From assembly GCA_036346375.1 (NCBI GenBank), contig CM070508.1, positions 11,898,852 to 11,962,851 of the forward strand: 64,000 nucleotides of DNA, written 5' to 3'. Numbering within the stretch: the first letter of the stretch is position 1; the number at the start of each line of letters is the position of its first letter. The notes under the pieces were generated by a model that saw only the letters and a list, made by a program, of their open reading frames with translations, was not told the DNA's origin and did no database searches. The stretch comes from Guadua angustifolia (taxonomy: Eukaryota > Streptophyta > Magnoliopsida > Poales > Poaceae). The position numbers and the translations under genes were made by a program. Below are positions 46,349-59,263 of this stretch, piece by piece.

Positions 46349-47625
46349 GTGATAATCATCATGTCAATTCTTGAACTTCGATTGAAGGACAGGAACTAAC
46401 GTCAATGGAAGAACGGGGAGTTCCTTTGTCTTTTTGATGATCTCTCAAAGTCAACACTGAGCTCCACAATAGGATCTGGAACCGGTGAGGAGGTGTGGTA
46501 GCAGTACGCAACAGGGCTTGATTGTTGAGTGTCTTCCTTACAAGAGCAACTCATTTCTTTGCTGGACCATTGTCTTCAAGACGTTATCAACATTCAAAGG
46601 AACAATTTCCTAGAACCTAACATGATAATTTTTTGTTGCAGTTGCTCTTTTGATTTGTAGTAAACTATTTTAATATGTTTCTTATTTTGTACAGACAACA
46701 ATACCTAATTAAGTAAATGCATGAATTTAGAGTCATACCCAATGACGTATATATCAGCAGCAGGAGGTGTATGAAGGCATTCCTCAAGATTGAAATGACT
46801 CGATGGTGACCTTTCATCCACATTGCATGTAGCAACGAAGACCCTATGTGCATGAGCATACTGATTGTCATATTAAAGGAATTGTCTTTAATAATGATTA
46901 GTGAAATGATCAAGGCCTACAAAAGCACAGTGTTTAGCTGTAGTCTCGTGTGTTTTGCGATATAAGCACAGTCAAATCCATTTCCTACTTGGTAATTTTG
47001 ATCCACATTCTTCCTAGGCATCCTGTCTTAAGGTAACACACAGCCGGTTCAATTGCACATTGGATACATGTTGATTGTTAGCTGACAATTGCAGTTTTGC
47101 ACCAAGCAAAAAGGAAAATGGAAGATATGAAAAGGCAATAGCTACTGTAAGCAAGGAAGCAAAATGAACTTGTTCTACCTTGACTGGCTTTGCATACATC
47201 TCTAGTTGAGAAACTGGTTCTCTACTGCACTCCCACTGAAATTGTCAAAACAATTTTTAGTACAAGAACAGTGGAACACAATCTGTTTTTATTAAGGTCT
47301 CAAGCATGTTTAGGTTGATTATGCACAATAAAAAATACTGGTACATAAGAGAATAGGAAGCAAGAGGTGAGGCCTACTTCTGAAAACTACAGGCATTGTT
47401 ATTAAACCAAGATAACAAAACATTTATGGTGGTAAAAAGGAATACAATAACCTAATGTGAGAAATCACCTAGTGAACTGAAGCTCACCAATTTAAGACTA
47501 AGAGAAGTGGGCTGAACTCAATAGTGTGTACCTTTTTCCACTGCATAATCCTAATGGAAGTCCTTAGCTTTTGTTTTGATATTGGACCACTTCCTAATAA
47601 GGATCTCGGACCAGGACAACTTCTC
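46349..47625 (-). pseudogene. Type I inositol polyphosphate 5-phosphatase remnant
   Basis: Pieces in order on the minus strand match plant IP5Pases, which dephosphorylate inositol phosphates and phosphoinositides. About 47625-47532 encodes KLSWSEILIRKWSNIKTKAK, followed by a premature TAG. 47235-47179 is a possible short exon. 46860-46739 encodes RVFVATCNVDERSPSSHFNLEECLH then PPAADIYVIG, where the family normally has WNVGG and a second Trp. About 46610-46349 encodes EIVPLN, then after frame changes SSPVPDPIVEL. The usual catalytic exons are absent. Key residues are replaced and stops and frameshifts are present, so this is a pseudogene. The copia insertion lies 160 bp past the last piece; no further exon was recognised to its left. 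Confidence 0.8.
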
Positions 47626-47689
47626 CCATAACAATTAGAACCAAAAGCAAGATAAGAAAGTAACATTCAGATATGGATCTCATACAGCC

Positions 47690-47925
47690 TCATGGATAGG
47701 GATGAAAACGGATTGGATATTTTTCGACCGATCTGAATATTTTTGGATACGGATTTTGTCAGATCGGATATTTGTCGGATAGTATCGGATCGGATACAGA
47801 TATGGATTTTCTTTTGTCGGATACGGATATGGATTCGGTAGCTCATTATCCGTCGGATATGGATACAGATTCGGATAATCCGGATAATAGTGGGTCGGAT
47901 ATCCGGATATATATATGGGCTGGGC
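47690..47925. repeat. Degenerate GGATAT/TATCCG minisatellite
   Basis: The word GGATA or TCGGATA recurs about twenty times with irregular spacing, often as palindromes such as TATCCGGATA. No coding role. 47926-48294 is AT-rich and otherwise empty. Confidence 0.65.
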
Positions 47926-48294
47926 CAAGACTACTCTTTTAGCCCAAAAAGATTTCTTAATTTCAGAATTGTTTTCTAATTTAATTAATCTCTAAAGCAA
48001 GTTTCAATTATTAAAATTAGCAAACCAACTCCAAAAATTAAGAAATTTTTTTGAGAAAGTTACAGTAACAATCTAACATTTAAAAAATTATTTTCAAAAT
48101 TTTATCAGATTTTAATTTTTCTAGTCAAATGATGCATTGTGAAATTACTAGTCGTATTTAAAGTTAAACATTGCTTTATACTAAATGAGCCATATTAAGC
48201 ATTCAATTGTTTAGCCTTACATATAGTTATCGTGTATTATATTTTCAAGACTTGTGGAGTACATTTTTGTACTCACCCTTGCAACATCCCAACT

Positions 48295-51200
48295 TGTCGG
48301 TGTTTTGAATACCGGCAAGTGAATTTTTAGTCAAGGAGTCGCGCTTTCCCTCTCCTTGAATGGTCTGACTCAGGGAGCCCAAGAAGTATACTGGTTCAGG
48401 CCGAACGTCCCTACTCCAGTTCGTGTGGTGGATCTGTATTGCTTTGGGTGCAGAAGACTGTACGGTGTTACAAGCGAGGGCTAAGGACTAGCCTTGAGCG
48501 CCTCGAACGAGTGGGAGAGCTTGAAAGCCTGAAAATGCTAAGGACTCGAAGCTGTAGGAGCGTTCGAGCCGTGCGTGTGAGTAAGAACTATTTGCCCGTA
48601 AAAGCCGCCCCTTTCCTTGAGGGTCCTGCCTCCCTTTATATAGACGGAGGGGGCAGGTTACATGGGAATTCAGAAAAGAAAGGATGGGGTGTCCTACGCC
48701 TGAGAGTCCTAGTCTTCAGTCTTGGCGATCAACCGGTGTGTCTACTCACCCCATGCTGGGTCGGTAGATACATCGAGTGGCATGGTTTTTCGTTTCGTCG
48801 GGAAGCGGTGCACCTACTCTCTGCGTGTTTGTCAGGTGCTGACGCCGTTACGCCTGGCTCTGGTGTTGCCTCAGGAGGGAGCGCATCCTCCCACTGTGCA
48901 TGACTGGACGATGAGACCGGTGCTTGACTTCGGCAGCCTCCTCGCCACCTTGGGAAGGAGCCACCTGCCCTCGCATGGTCTCCCTGAGCCGTCGTGTCCG
49001 CAGAGGGCAGGTGGCCAACTCGAGGTCGACCGGTGATGGTCCGGCACCCGACCCTTGGCGGAGATTGTCTTAGCTTGGTCGGGGCTTGCGGGGCGCCCGA
49101 TCCATGGCGGGGGTCGGACTGCCCCCAGGTCGTTTTGGTCGGGGACGAGTGTCCTTTGTGGCCCAGCGGTGCCTTCGGCCAGAGCTAGGCTTGGGGCAGC
49201 CCATTCGACGTCCCGGGCTGCTGGGGGTACCCATGGTATGAGTATTCGTCAGTAGCCCCCGAGCGAGCTGGTCAGAGGCGGTCGGGGGTTTGCTTTGGAC
49301 GGCAAAATCCGACCGAGTGCAGCGAGCGGACTTGGTCGGCCATTTGCCCGGGTGCGCTTGGGGGGTTATCTTCGTGAGTAGGGTTCATCCGACTTGGTCG
49401 ACGAAATCCGACTGGGCGCGTGCGGGCGGACCCCGCCTGCTCTGTGTCCGAGCGGATCGGGTGGCTGCCATGGTCCGCAAAGTTCGACCGACTTGGTCGA
49501 CCGGTTTCGACCGGGTGCGCGCGAGCGCACTCGGTGGGTGTAGCCCCCGAGCCCCCGAGCGGGTCGGAGAGCCGGTCGGGGGGTTTACTCTTGCTGGCAG
49601 AGGCCGACCGACTTGGTCGGCGGGATCCGGCTCGACGTTGCCTTGGTCGGCACTGGCGCCCAGATGCCTTTGGCTGGTTCTGGTATCCGAGTGCTAGCTT
49701 TACATCGTAGCTCGACATTGCCTTGGTCGGCGCGGACGCCCAAAGGCCTTAGGCGTGGTTCTAGTGTCCGAGTGCTAGTTTTATGTCGTAGCTCAACGTT
49801 GCCTTGGTCGGCACGGACGCCCAGATGCCTTAAGCGTGGTTCTGGTGTCCGAGTGCTAGCTTTACGTCGTAGCTCGACGTTGCCTTGGTCGGTGCGGACG
49901 CCCAGAGGCCTTATGCAAGGTTCTGGTGTCCAAAGGCCTTATGCAAGGTTCTGGTGTCCGAGTGCTAGCTTTACATCGTAGCTCGACGTTGCCTTGGTCG
50001 GCGCGGACGCCCAGAGGCCTTATGCAAGGTTCTGGTGTCCGAGTGCTAGCTTTACGTCGTAGCTCGACGTTGCCTTGGTCGGTGCGGATGCCCAGAGCCC
50101 TTATGCAAGGTTCTGGTGTCCGAGTGCTAGCTTTACGTCGTAGCTCGACGTTGCCTTGGTCGGCGCGGACGCCCAGAGGCCTTAGGCGTGGTTCTGGTGT
50201 CCGAGTGCTAGGTTTACGTCGTAGCTCGACGTTGCCTTGGTCGGCACGGACGCCCAGAGGCCTTATGTAAGGTTCTGGTGTTCGAGTGCTAGCTTTACGT
50301 CGTAGCTCGATGTTGCCTTGGTCGGCGCGGACGCCCAGATGCCTTAGGCGTCGTTCTGGTGTCCGAGTGCTAGTTTTACATCGTAGCTCGACGTTGCCTT
50401 GGTCGGTGCGGACGCCCAGATGCCTTAGGCGTGGTTCTGGTGTCCGAGTGCTAGTTTTACGTCGTAGCTCGACGTTGTCTTGGTCGGCACGGACGCCTAG
50501 ATGCCTTAGGCGTGGTTCTGGTGTCCGAGTGCTGGTTTTATGTCGTAGCTCGACGTTTTTATAAAGCTGGTTTTACGCCGGAGCCAGGCGGAGGGCGTCC
50601 GTCCCGAGTCCTCATCTGGTGAGGTTATCTATGGGAGGAGTGGTCGCTGTCTGTCCCACATGTACGCCCCGTCCGTAGGTGTGGGACCTGGAGGGGGTGA
50701 GCCAACGCGTGTTTACCATGTCGGTTTGAACACCGTGCTCGTGTAGCTAATAACAGGTAATCCGAGTGGGACCTGGAGATCCCTCCCAAGGGGACCTTTC
50801 GAGCGACGATCCGTCGAGGCGCCCGACCGGGGCGCACCCATGAGAAACCTTTCTTTACTCGATCCCGTATCGGACTCTGGGTCGTCCGTCGACCCGGAGC
50901 GCAGCTGGTTCCACCCATTGATGGGTTCCGTGGGAGAGTGTGAAGTATGGTCTCGGACACAAGTTAAGTCGATTGGGTCATCAGCCGACCCAACTAGAGG
51001 CCCACTGGGGGCTCGCCTTGTCCTCGTCCCTTGCTCAATTTTCTGCCGGGGTGGCCCTGAATCCACTTGGTGGATCAGGCCTATGGAACCCGCAGCGTTA
51101 GACTGGGCCCCGGGCGCGAGCAATTGAGCTCTTTGCCACCTCGAGGCCGCAGCGGCCCAGTGGGCCTTTCGCGCCTGTTATGGGGCAGTCGACCCAGCCC

Positions 51201-51434
51201 AGAGGCGGAAACAGAAAGGTTGCGAGGCGTGCTGCCCGATACGGTGTCCTTGCGCCTCCCGCTGTCCTGTCGGGAATTAATGCGTAGTGGAGGAAATGGA
51301 AACCGCTGTCTTACCATCGGCCCGGCGTGGCAGTCGGAGAGATGGGACGTGCGACGCTTCGCCCGAGGCGGTGTCTGTTCGGCTGGCGCCTATTCAACTC
51401 CTATAAATTCTGCGCTGGGGCGCCGGAGTGGGCA
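48295..51434 (-). repeat. Gypsy 3' LTR (inner boundary approximate)
   Basis: The outer end is well placed at TGTCGGTGTTTTG. On the minus strand a TATA box (TATATAAAG, reverse of 48634-48642) divides a 340-bp R-U5 from a long U3. The inner end at 51434 is a guess: CA there is followed on the + strand by a pyrimidine-rich stretch that could be the polypurine tract. Without the 5' LTR it cannot be confirmed. Confidence 0.5.
49630..50556. repeat. 81-bp tandem repeat array, about 11 units
   Basis: The CTCGACGTTGCC word recurs at 49711, 49792, 49873, 49982, 50063, 50144, 50225, 50306, 50387, 50468 and 50549: a strict 81-bp period with one unit lengthened by 28 bp through an internal partial duplication near 49920-49945. 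Since 81 is divisible by three, long open frames with a 27-residue repeat appear on the + strand, but I do not regard them as genes. The array sits in the U3 of the gypsy LTR. Confidence 0.9.
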
Positions 51435-51559
51435 TTTGCCTTTGCTTTCCCTGCCTCCTCGCCTTCGCCTGTGACGAGAAAAAAGAGAGCAAAGGAGCCA
51501 GAGAAAAGAGTCCCTCACCTTCCTCTTCTCCCACCTTTTCGTTGTTTTCATCCTCGGAG

Positions 51560-54500
51560 ATGTCATGGCCGGAGTGCTCCGCTCAACCCAACCGCGCGCT
51601 TGGCCTGGAGAAGAAGGGGTTCCTTCCTTCGAGATGTATCGAGGTGGAGGGTGCCGACGGGGTCGTGGTCCCTTCGCCGAAAGATGACGAGATCATCGTG
51701 CCCGCCTCATTCTACGAGCGCGGGTTCGGGCTCCCACTCTATCCGTTCGTCCGCGGGCTGCAACATTAATACAAGGCGGAGGTGCATCACCTCAACCCCA
51801 ACGGCGTGCTCCACATAGCGGTCTTTATTACGCTGTGCGAGGCGTTCCTGGGGATCGACCCCCACTAGGCGCTCTGGAGACACTTCTTCCATGCGCGGCT
51901 GAGGAAGGACAAGCCAACGAATACATCGGCACCCATTGGCGGCGTGGCCTTCCAGATGCGTGACAGTCGTGGAGCGGACTACATCGAGGTGAAGCTGCCG
52001 TCGTCGAACTAGGGGTGGCACTCCGAATGGTTTTATGCTCGAAACCTGGGAGGCAGCGCCCCGGCCTTCACCGGCCGGCTTCCCGAGGCGGGGCCTGAGT
52101 GGACTTGGGGCGTCGACCGGAAGGAGAAGAACAAGGTGGAAATGACCATCAACTGGATCAAGGTCCAGAAGGAGCGGGGCCTGACCGGCGACGTCGTTGT
52201 GCACGCATTCATGAGGATGCGCGTCTAGCCCCTCATGGATAGGGCGCACCCCATGTTTCATTATGAAGGGGTGTTCGACCCCATGAGAATGGCGAAGTCG
52301 GAGCTCCCCGCGTCGGAGGTCGGGGCTCGGATGTCTGTCGTCACGGGCGGCAGTGCCACCGAGGCGACGGGTGGCCACCCCGAGCCATTCTCGGTCCGCA
52401 ATCCCCCGGACCTGGTAACCTGAGCAATTCTCTTCCTTTTCTCTTCTTTCTCCCTCAGCTCTTAGTATTTGGTCTGACTAGTGTCTCTGCGTTTTCCAGG
52501 AGCTTACCGGAATGGTCTCCCAGGCATGGCTACCGGGGGAGAAGGAGTTGAGGGCTGCGGCCCGTGCAGACTCCGCACAGCGTGAATCCGCCCGTAAGAG
52601 GCGGAAGGAGGAGAGGAGAAGGAAGAGAAAGGCGGAGAAGAAGCAAGAGCGCGCGGTGTGGGTCGTGCGCGGCGAGGAGGTCTCCGACATGACCGCCGTC
52701 GATACGGTCAGTCCGGAGTCGACCTCGAGTGACAGCAGCATCGACGGCGGTGGGGACCCATACCTCGGGTTAGACTTCGGGCCGCCGACTGGCGGTGGTT
52801 CGGACGAGGGTGCCAGCACGAGTGCCGCCGCCGTCGTGCCCCAGGTGGAGGCGCCCGGTGGATGCGTCCTCGGGGAAGCGGAGGGGCGACTCGCCTCCGT
52901 AAGGGGGGGCCGACAAGAAGGTGCGGTTGCCGCGGACCCGCTCGACGCTGTAAGTGTCCTCCTTGCTCCCGAGTTGCTTCGCATTGGAGTCGTTCGAGTA
53001 GTTTCTGACCGGCTGTTGCGTGCAGGGCTTACACGGGGGTGGTCGTGGCGACGGCGGCGCATCCGACGGTGGTCCCGTGAGGGCCGGCGCCATCCTCGCA
53101 GCCAGCGAGGGTCGAGAAACCGCTGGTTGAGCCAGCGCAGCAGGAGCCGCCACTGCAGTGGAGCCAGCGAGTGTCGAGCGCGCCGAAGCAGTCTTTGGAG
53201 TTGCTTGCGGCCGACAGGCTCGAGGCACCGCAGGCGGTGCCGGAGCTACCGGAGATGCCGACAAGGGTCAGGGCGCTGCTGGCAGAGCCGGAGCGTGAGG
53301 AAGCCCTGGCGACCTTGGCTAGTCGGGGCCTCACCCGGAGGCCGAAGGGGGTGAGGAAGAGCTCCCACCGCCACCGCCAGGGGAACCGCTGGCTCATGCT
53401 ATCCGGGTGACTGGGGCGATCCTGCCGCCGTCGCCCGGGAGCCCGCAGGCGGGTGCGGCCCAAGCATTGGAGGCGGTCGTCATCAGGCCGCGGGGGGAGA
53501 TGCCGCGTGATCCTCCGCAAGCGCTGATCTGGCCGGGCGACGATCCGTCCGGCAGTCGTCCCTCGTGCTGGACGACACGGCGGAGTATGGGGAGTGGGAG
53601 GCCCTCCAGGAGGGCGCACGGCAAGCCGAGGCTGAGGTGAACCAGATCCGAAAGGGTCTGGCCCTTGCCCTCGAGTCCTCCGGGAAGGCGCTGGACGCCA
53701 TCACCGGGGGGATTTGCCCGATCGGCGCGGTAAGCCAAACAAAACCCCGTCCTTGCAGTTTTTTGACAAGCTTGCGGTAGGCTAATAAGGTGTTCGTGTT
53801 TTGCAGCACTTGCGGGCCCGATCGGAGGACAAGTCTGAGTTCCTCCGGCGTTTGCACGGTCGGAGGACGACCGCCGAGGAGGAGTGCGACTGGCTGCGTC
53901 CCGAGCTGCACGATGCTCAGGAGGCCTTGGCTCATGAGCAGGCGGAAGCGGAAAAGGCCCGCCAGGAGCTGGGTCAAGTCGCGCAGGTCTTGTTTGAGGA
54001 GCGCCGGACAAGCCAATTCTTGAAGACGAGGGTGTCCGAGCTTGAGTCTCTCCTGGCGGGGACCAATACCACCAAGGATGCTGCCGTCGCCGCGGAAGAG
54101 ACCGCGCGGTCGGAGGTGACCCACCTCCGGGGTGAGCACGACTTGGCTCAGAGGGACGCCAAGCGACTGCGCACTGAGCGGGACACCGCTCGGGAAGAGT
54201 TGGCCTCGGCGAAGAAACTTGGCGAGGACTCTGCAGTCCTTGTCGAGAATCTTCGGAGGGATGCTGCGCGCGACCAAGAGGTGCATGAACAGGCCTTGGC
54301 CAGGTTCAAGGAGGAGTTCCGCGCTCTGGCGGACTTTGCGGCTGGTAAGTGACCCAACCCCTTGATCGATTTTGCGATCGCAGCTCACCGGGCGCACCCT
54401 TTTGACACCGTTTCGGTCTGCAGAGTTGCAGAAGAATTTGAGCGACACCGTAGAGGCACGGAGACTGGCGGAGGAGGCACGTGACATGGTGGTCACGGCG

Positions 54501-54882
54501 CAGGGACGTGGCCTTGACGGCGCAGTAGCTGGCGGAGGGGGAGCGGTCCGAGCGGGCCACTAAGCTGGCGACCCTTCGAGGGGTCGGTCAGGATGTCTGT
54601 GACCGGGTGCTCGGACCTGCTCCGGGTTCGAGTTCGCTTGCGTCCGAGCTAGCTCGCGTGCCCGAGCACGTCGAAAGCTCGGTGAGCGAAGGCATCGTAC
54701 TCGGGGCCTCTTCGGCGCTCGTCTGCACCATCTCCCACTATGAAGGTATCGACCTTGACACTGTCAGCAGTGGGATCGCTGAGAACCAGATTGATGAGGA
54801 GATCGACGAGTTCGAGATCCAAGCCGAGCCGCGCGCCCGGGTGATAGCCGGCAGGATACCGCCGTGGAGCGTCCTCCATTGA
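51560..54882 (+). pseudogene. Antisense ORF of the gypsy element (putative gypsy-type transposon domain)
   Basis: Transcribed opposite to gag-pol. The first exon (51560-52414) encodes the conserved region annotated in grass genomes as 'putative gypsy type transposon' (start MSWPECSAQ; FYERGFGLPLYPFVRGLQH). It is interrupted by several in-frame stops near 51767, 51867, 52011 and 52226. Introns with GT-AG borders: 52415-52499, 52950-53025, 53730-53806, 54345-54423. Later exons encode a basic RKRRKEERRRKRK stretch and a long coiled coil (about 53807-54344, Glu/Ala/Arg heptads), ending in an acidic tail. A possible TATA box (CTATAAATT) lies near 51402. Its function is unknown in the family. Confidence 0.75.
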
Positions 54883-55429
54883 GAGTAGGGGAAATGTTAG
54901 ATATTTTAGTTTTTTGCAATGTAATAACCTTAGCATGTAATGGACTAAATTTTATTTTAATGCCTTGGCCAGTCGGGCCAATCGTAAGTTCGACTTTGTC
55001 TTTTGCACTTTCTGGCTGTGATAAACACTTGACGATCGTAGCCTTAGAAACCGCAGGGGTTGCTTAGGCGTCGGTCGGTGTGTTAACATTTTTGAAGGAA
55101 GCGCAAAAAGAGCGGGAACTTAGGGTACGAAACGTTCACTTGTGCTCGTGCGGGAAAGGAGTGTTCCCGACCAACTATGGATCGCACCGCATGGGCACTT
55201 TCTTCTTCCGCGAAGCACTACTTAACAACCGTAGCCGCTAGGGCGTAGGCCGTAGCACTTGGGTCGAGAGGGTTACCGCTAGGGGGAACCTAATGGCCAG
55301 TCAGGTCATCGACCCGTGTGAGTGTATGAACTGGTATCCCCCGAGTGGTGTGTGGGGACCAAGCTGTGGTCGCCACGCAACGCTTGAACTCGGATGAAGG
55401 GTAAAAAGCTGTGAGGGCAAGAAAGAGCT

Positions 55430-58400
55430 TTAGGGATAGAATCGCCTTAACTTTTCTATATTCCACATGTTGGGGACGACGTTGCCATCGGCATCCTTGA
55501 GTCGAAAGGTGCCGGGTCGGAGGACCTCCACGACGGTGAAGGGGCCTTCCCACGGGGGGAAAGCTTGTGTCTATCTTTGTTGGACTGAACCTGGCACAGG
55601 ACCAGGTCGCCAACGTTGAAGGACCGGTCGCGAACCTGATGATTGTGGTAGCGTCGCAGCGTTTGCTGGTACTTGGCCGATCGCAGAATGGCCACGTCAT
55701 GTGCCTCGTCGAGCTGTTCGATAGCGCCTTGTTGTGCGTCGAGCCCCGTGCCTCGTTAAAGGCTTGTAGTCTTAGGGCGCCGATTCGTGTCGGTTGGCAA
55801 GATACCAAAGACCGAACACCATGAAGAATGGTGTAAACCCGGTCGACCAGTCGGTGTGGTCCGCAGGCTCTAGAGAACGGAGGGTAGCTCGGCCACCCAT
55901 CGTCCTACGAATTTATTCAGTCAACTGAAGATTCGTGGCTCGAGTCCTTGAAGGATCATGCCGTTTGCCCGCTCGACTTGGCCGTTGGTCCACGGATGGG
56001 CTACAGCTGCCCAGTCAACGCAGATGTTGAAGTCATCATAGAACTCGAGGAATTCCTTCCCCGTGGACTGCGTCCCGTTACCGGTGATGATGGAATTCGG
56101 GACTCCGAACCGATAAACGATGTCGCGGAAGAAGTTGGCCGCTTGCACCGAGGTGATGGTGGCGACTGGCTTGGCCTCTATCCATTTGGTGAACTTGTTC
56201 ACTGCGACAAGTAGGTGGGTGAAGCACCCAGGCGCCTTTTAGAAGGGCCCGACTAGATTGAGTTCCCAGACCGCGAATGGCCACGTGATGGGGATCGTCT
56301 GCAAGGCTTGCACCGGAAGATGTGTCTACCGGGCAAAGAACTGGCATCCTTCACAAGTGCGAACGATTTGCTCGGCATCGGCCACGGCGGTCGGCCAATA
56401 AAAGCCTTGTCAGAAGGCTTTTCCCACGAGGGACCGTGGTGCGGCGTGGTGACCGCAAACACCACCATGGATATCGAAAAGGTTGCCCCCCGGTCGGCCA
56501 GATGCATTTTCGAGGACACGGAGGATCCTCTTGTAGAGGTCTTCTCCGACCAGGACGAAGGATTTTGCCCGTCGAGCGAGGCGCCGGGCCTCGGTTGGGT
56601 CGGCGGGGAGCAATCCGTTAGTCAACCGGTCGATGAAGGGCTTCCTCTTATCGGAGACGGCTATCAGCACGCTGCGGCCCGACCCAGAGGACCCCGCGTC
56701 CGACCGCTCGGTGGTCGGAGCGATCGGGTCTGGCGGGCCGGTCGCCTGCTCGGTTGTCGAGTCCAGCCGGATGGAAGGTTTATGAAGATCGCAGACGAAG
56801 ATCCCAGGTGGGACTAGTCCTTTGCTGGAGGCGAGATTAGCTAGGTAATCGGCTTCACCGTTGTAGCTTCTGCAGCTATGGTGAAGCTCGAAACCCTTGA
56901 ACCTTTCCTCGAGCTTGCGCACTTCCCGACAGTATGCCGCCATGCGGGCGTCACGAGGCTCCGTGGCCTTCATGACTTGGTCGACGACAAGCTTGGAGTC
57001 GCCGTGTACGTAGAGTCGGCGCGCGCCGAGGTCGGCAGCGATCCGGAGACTGTTGAAGAGGGTTTCGTACTCGGCAACGTTATTGGTTGCGTCGAAGAGT
57101 AATCGGATGGCGTACTGAAACTTGTTCCCGAGCGGAAAAACAATGACGACTCCAGCACCCGCTCCGTTTTTGGTATAGGACCCATCGAAGTACATCGTCT
57201 AGTACTCGGGGTCTTCGAGCGCCAGTGGCGCCTGGGCTTCGGTCCACTCAGCAATGAAATTGCCAAAACCTGCGACTTGATCGCCGTCCGGGGACGTACG
57301 ATATGTCGTGGCCATTGAGCTCGAGTGCCCACTTGGCTATTCTTCCTGAAGCGTCGCGGTTGTGGACGATCTCGCCAAGCGGCGAGGAGGTCACCACGGA
57401 GATGGGATGCCGGTCGAAGTAATGGACCAACTTCCTCTTCGTGATGAGCACCGCAAGAGCAATTTCTGCACCTGCGTGTACCGAGCCTTGGACTCGGAGA
57501 GTACTTCACTGATGAAGTAGACTGGCTATTGTACCTTAAGCACATGGCCTTCTTCTGCTTGCTCCACGACAAATGCCACGCTGACGACCTGGGTTGTGGC
57601 GGCGATGTAGAGGAGCAGCGGTTCCCCTAGTGCCGGGCGATCAAGATCTGGGGGTGAGGTCAGAACGCTTCAATCGATCGAGGGTTCTCAGGCCTCCTGG
57701 CCAAAGTGAATCGATCGGTTCTTGAGCAAATTTGTAGAGCAAAGATTCGCGACTTTCGCCGAGACGAGACACAAAACGGCTCAGGGCTGCAAGGCATCCC
57801 ATCAGCTTTTGGACTCCTTTTAGGTTGCCGAGTGGGCCCATCTTCATGATCGTGGAGATCTTCTCTCGATTGGCTTCGATGCCACGCTCGGAGACGATGA
57901 AGCCGAGTAGCTTTCCCTTGGGGACCCTGAAAACGCATTTCTCGGGGTTGAGCTTTATAAGAAGCCGTTGAAGGTTCGTAAAAGTTTCCTCTAGGTTGAT
58001 GACGAGGTCATCGGCCTTTTTAGTCTTGACGACGATGTCGTCGACGTACGCCTCGACGTTGCGGCCTATTTGATCGTTAAAGCACATTTGCATACATCGC
58101 TGGAATGTAGCACCCGCATTTTTCAGACCGAATGGCATCGTTACGCAACAGAACGAGCCGAACGGAGTGATGAAGGAGGTTGTGAGCTGGTCGGACTCCT
58201 TCATCACTATCTGGTGGTAGCCCGAGTAGGCATTCGCACCCTGCGGTGGAGTCAACGACTTGGTCGATGCGAGGCAACGGTAACGAGACCTTGGGACATG
58301 CCTTGTTCAGGTTCGTGTAGTCAACACACATTCTCCATTGCCAAGTTTTCTTTTTTACAAGGACAGGGTTGGCCAACCACTCGGGGTGGCGTACCTCTTT

Positions 58401-59248
58401 TACAAACCCTGCGGCCAAAAGTTTGGCAATCTCTTCCCCTATGATCTTGCGCTTCTCCTCGTCGAAGCGGCACAGGCGTTGGGTGACCGGCCTTGAACCC
58501 GATCGGATGTTCAAGGAGTGCTCGGCGACTTCCCTTGGGATTCCTGGCATGTTAGAGGGCTTCCATGCGAAGACGTCTCGATTGGCGCGGAGGAAGTCAA
58601 TGAACGCGCTTTCCTATTTGGCGGGGAGCGTGGCTCTGACCCGCACGGTCTTGGTCGGATCCTCGGGGTCAACCGCGACCTCCTTCGTGTCCTCGGCGGA
58701 CTTGAAGGAACCTGGCCCCGACTTGCCGGAGTCGGGGGCGGACTCAGAGGTTTCCCTCCGGAGGCTAACGAGCTCGGCGGAAGCAATGACCGCCGACACC
58801 AGCTCGCAACTGCTTTTCTCGTAGTTGTAGGCAAGCTGAAAATATGAGCCACGATGAATACTCCTCGCGGTCTCGGCATCTTCAGCTTGAGATAGGTGTA
58901 GTTGGGGACCGCCATGAACTTGGCGTAACACGGCCTCCCTAGGATGGCGTAACACGGCCTCCCTAGGATGGCGTGGTAGGAGCCGGGAAACTCCACAACC
59001 TCGAAGGTGAGGGTTTCGGTGCGAAAGTTTTCTGGGCCCCCGAAGGTGACGGGCAGGTCGACTTGCCCGAGCGGATGGGCCTGTTGGCCCGGGACGACGC
59101 CGTGGAAGGGCGCCTTGCTCAGTCGGAGACTCGAGCGAGGGATCCCCATGGCGTCGAGCTTCTCGACATACAGGATGTTGAGGCCGCTACCGCCGTCCAT
59201 GAGCACCTTAGTCAGGCGCTTTGGCCCCACGATGGGGTCAACAACCAA
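55430..59248 (-). pseudogene. pol: Gypsy pol: protease, RT, RNase H, aRNase H, integrase
   Basis: The aspartic protease has VLMDGGSGLN near 59200. RT motifs follow: QWRMCVDYTNLN (about 58340), FGLKNAGATFQR and the catalytic YVDDIVV (about 58030). The archaeal-type RNase H starts YFDGSYTKNGAGAG (about 57190). The integrase has an H2C2-like finger (about 56450) and a core with FTKWIEAKP. The core's second catalytic Asp is replaced (GNGTQ where DNGTQ is usual), so it is inactive. The end is WNIEKLRRFYP. Frameshifts lie near 58850 and 58250, a TAG near 58613, and a 24-bp tandem duplication at about 58923-58971 repeats AILGRPCY. Confidence 0.85.
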
Positions 59249-59263
59249 TGGATATCTCCCCGG

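Noticed and set aside
47700..47930. Minus-strand Tyr/Pro-rich frame (82 codons)
   Set aside because: It is a translation of the GGATAT minisatellite, not a cell-wall-type protein.
49613..50564. Long + strand frames with a 27-residue repeat
   Set aside because: They arise because the DNA repeat is 81 bp (divisible by three). There is no start context, no domain, and they lie in an LTR.
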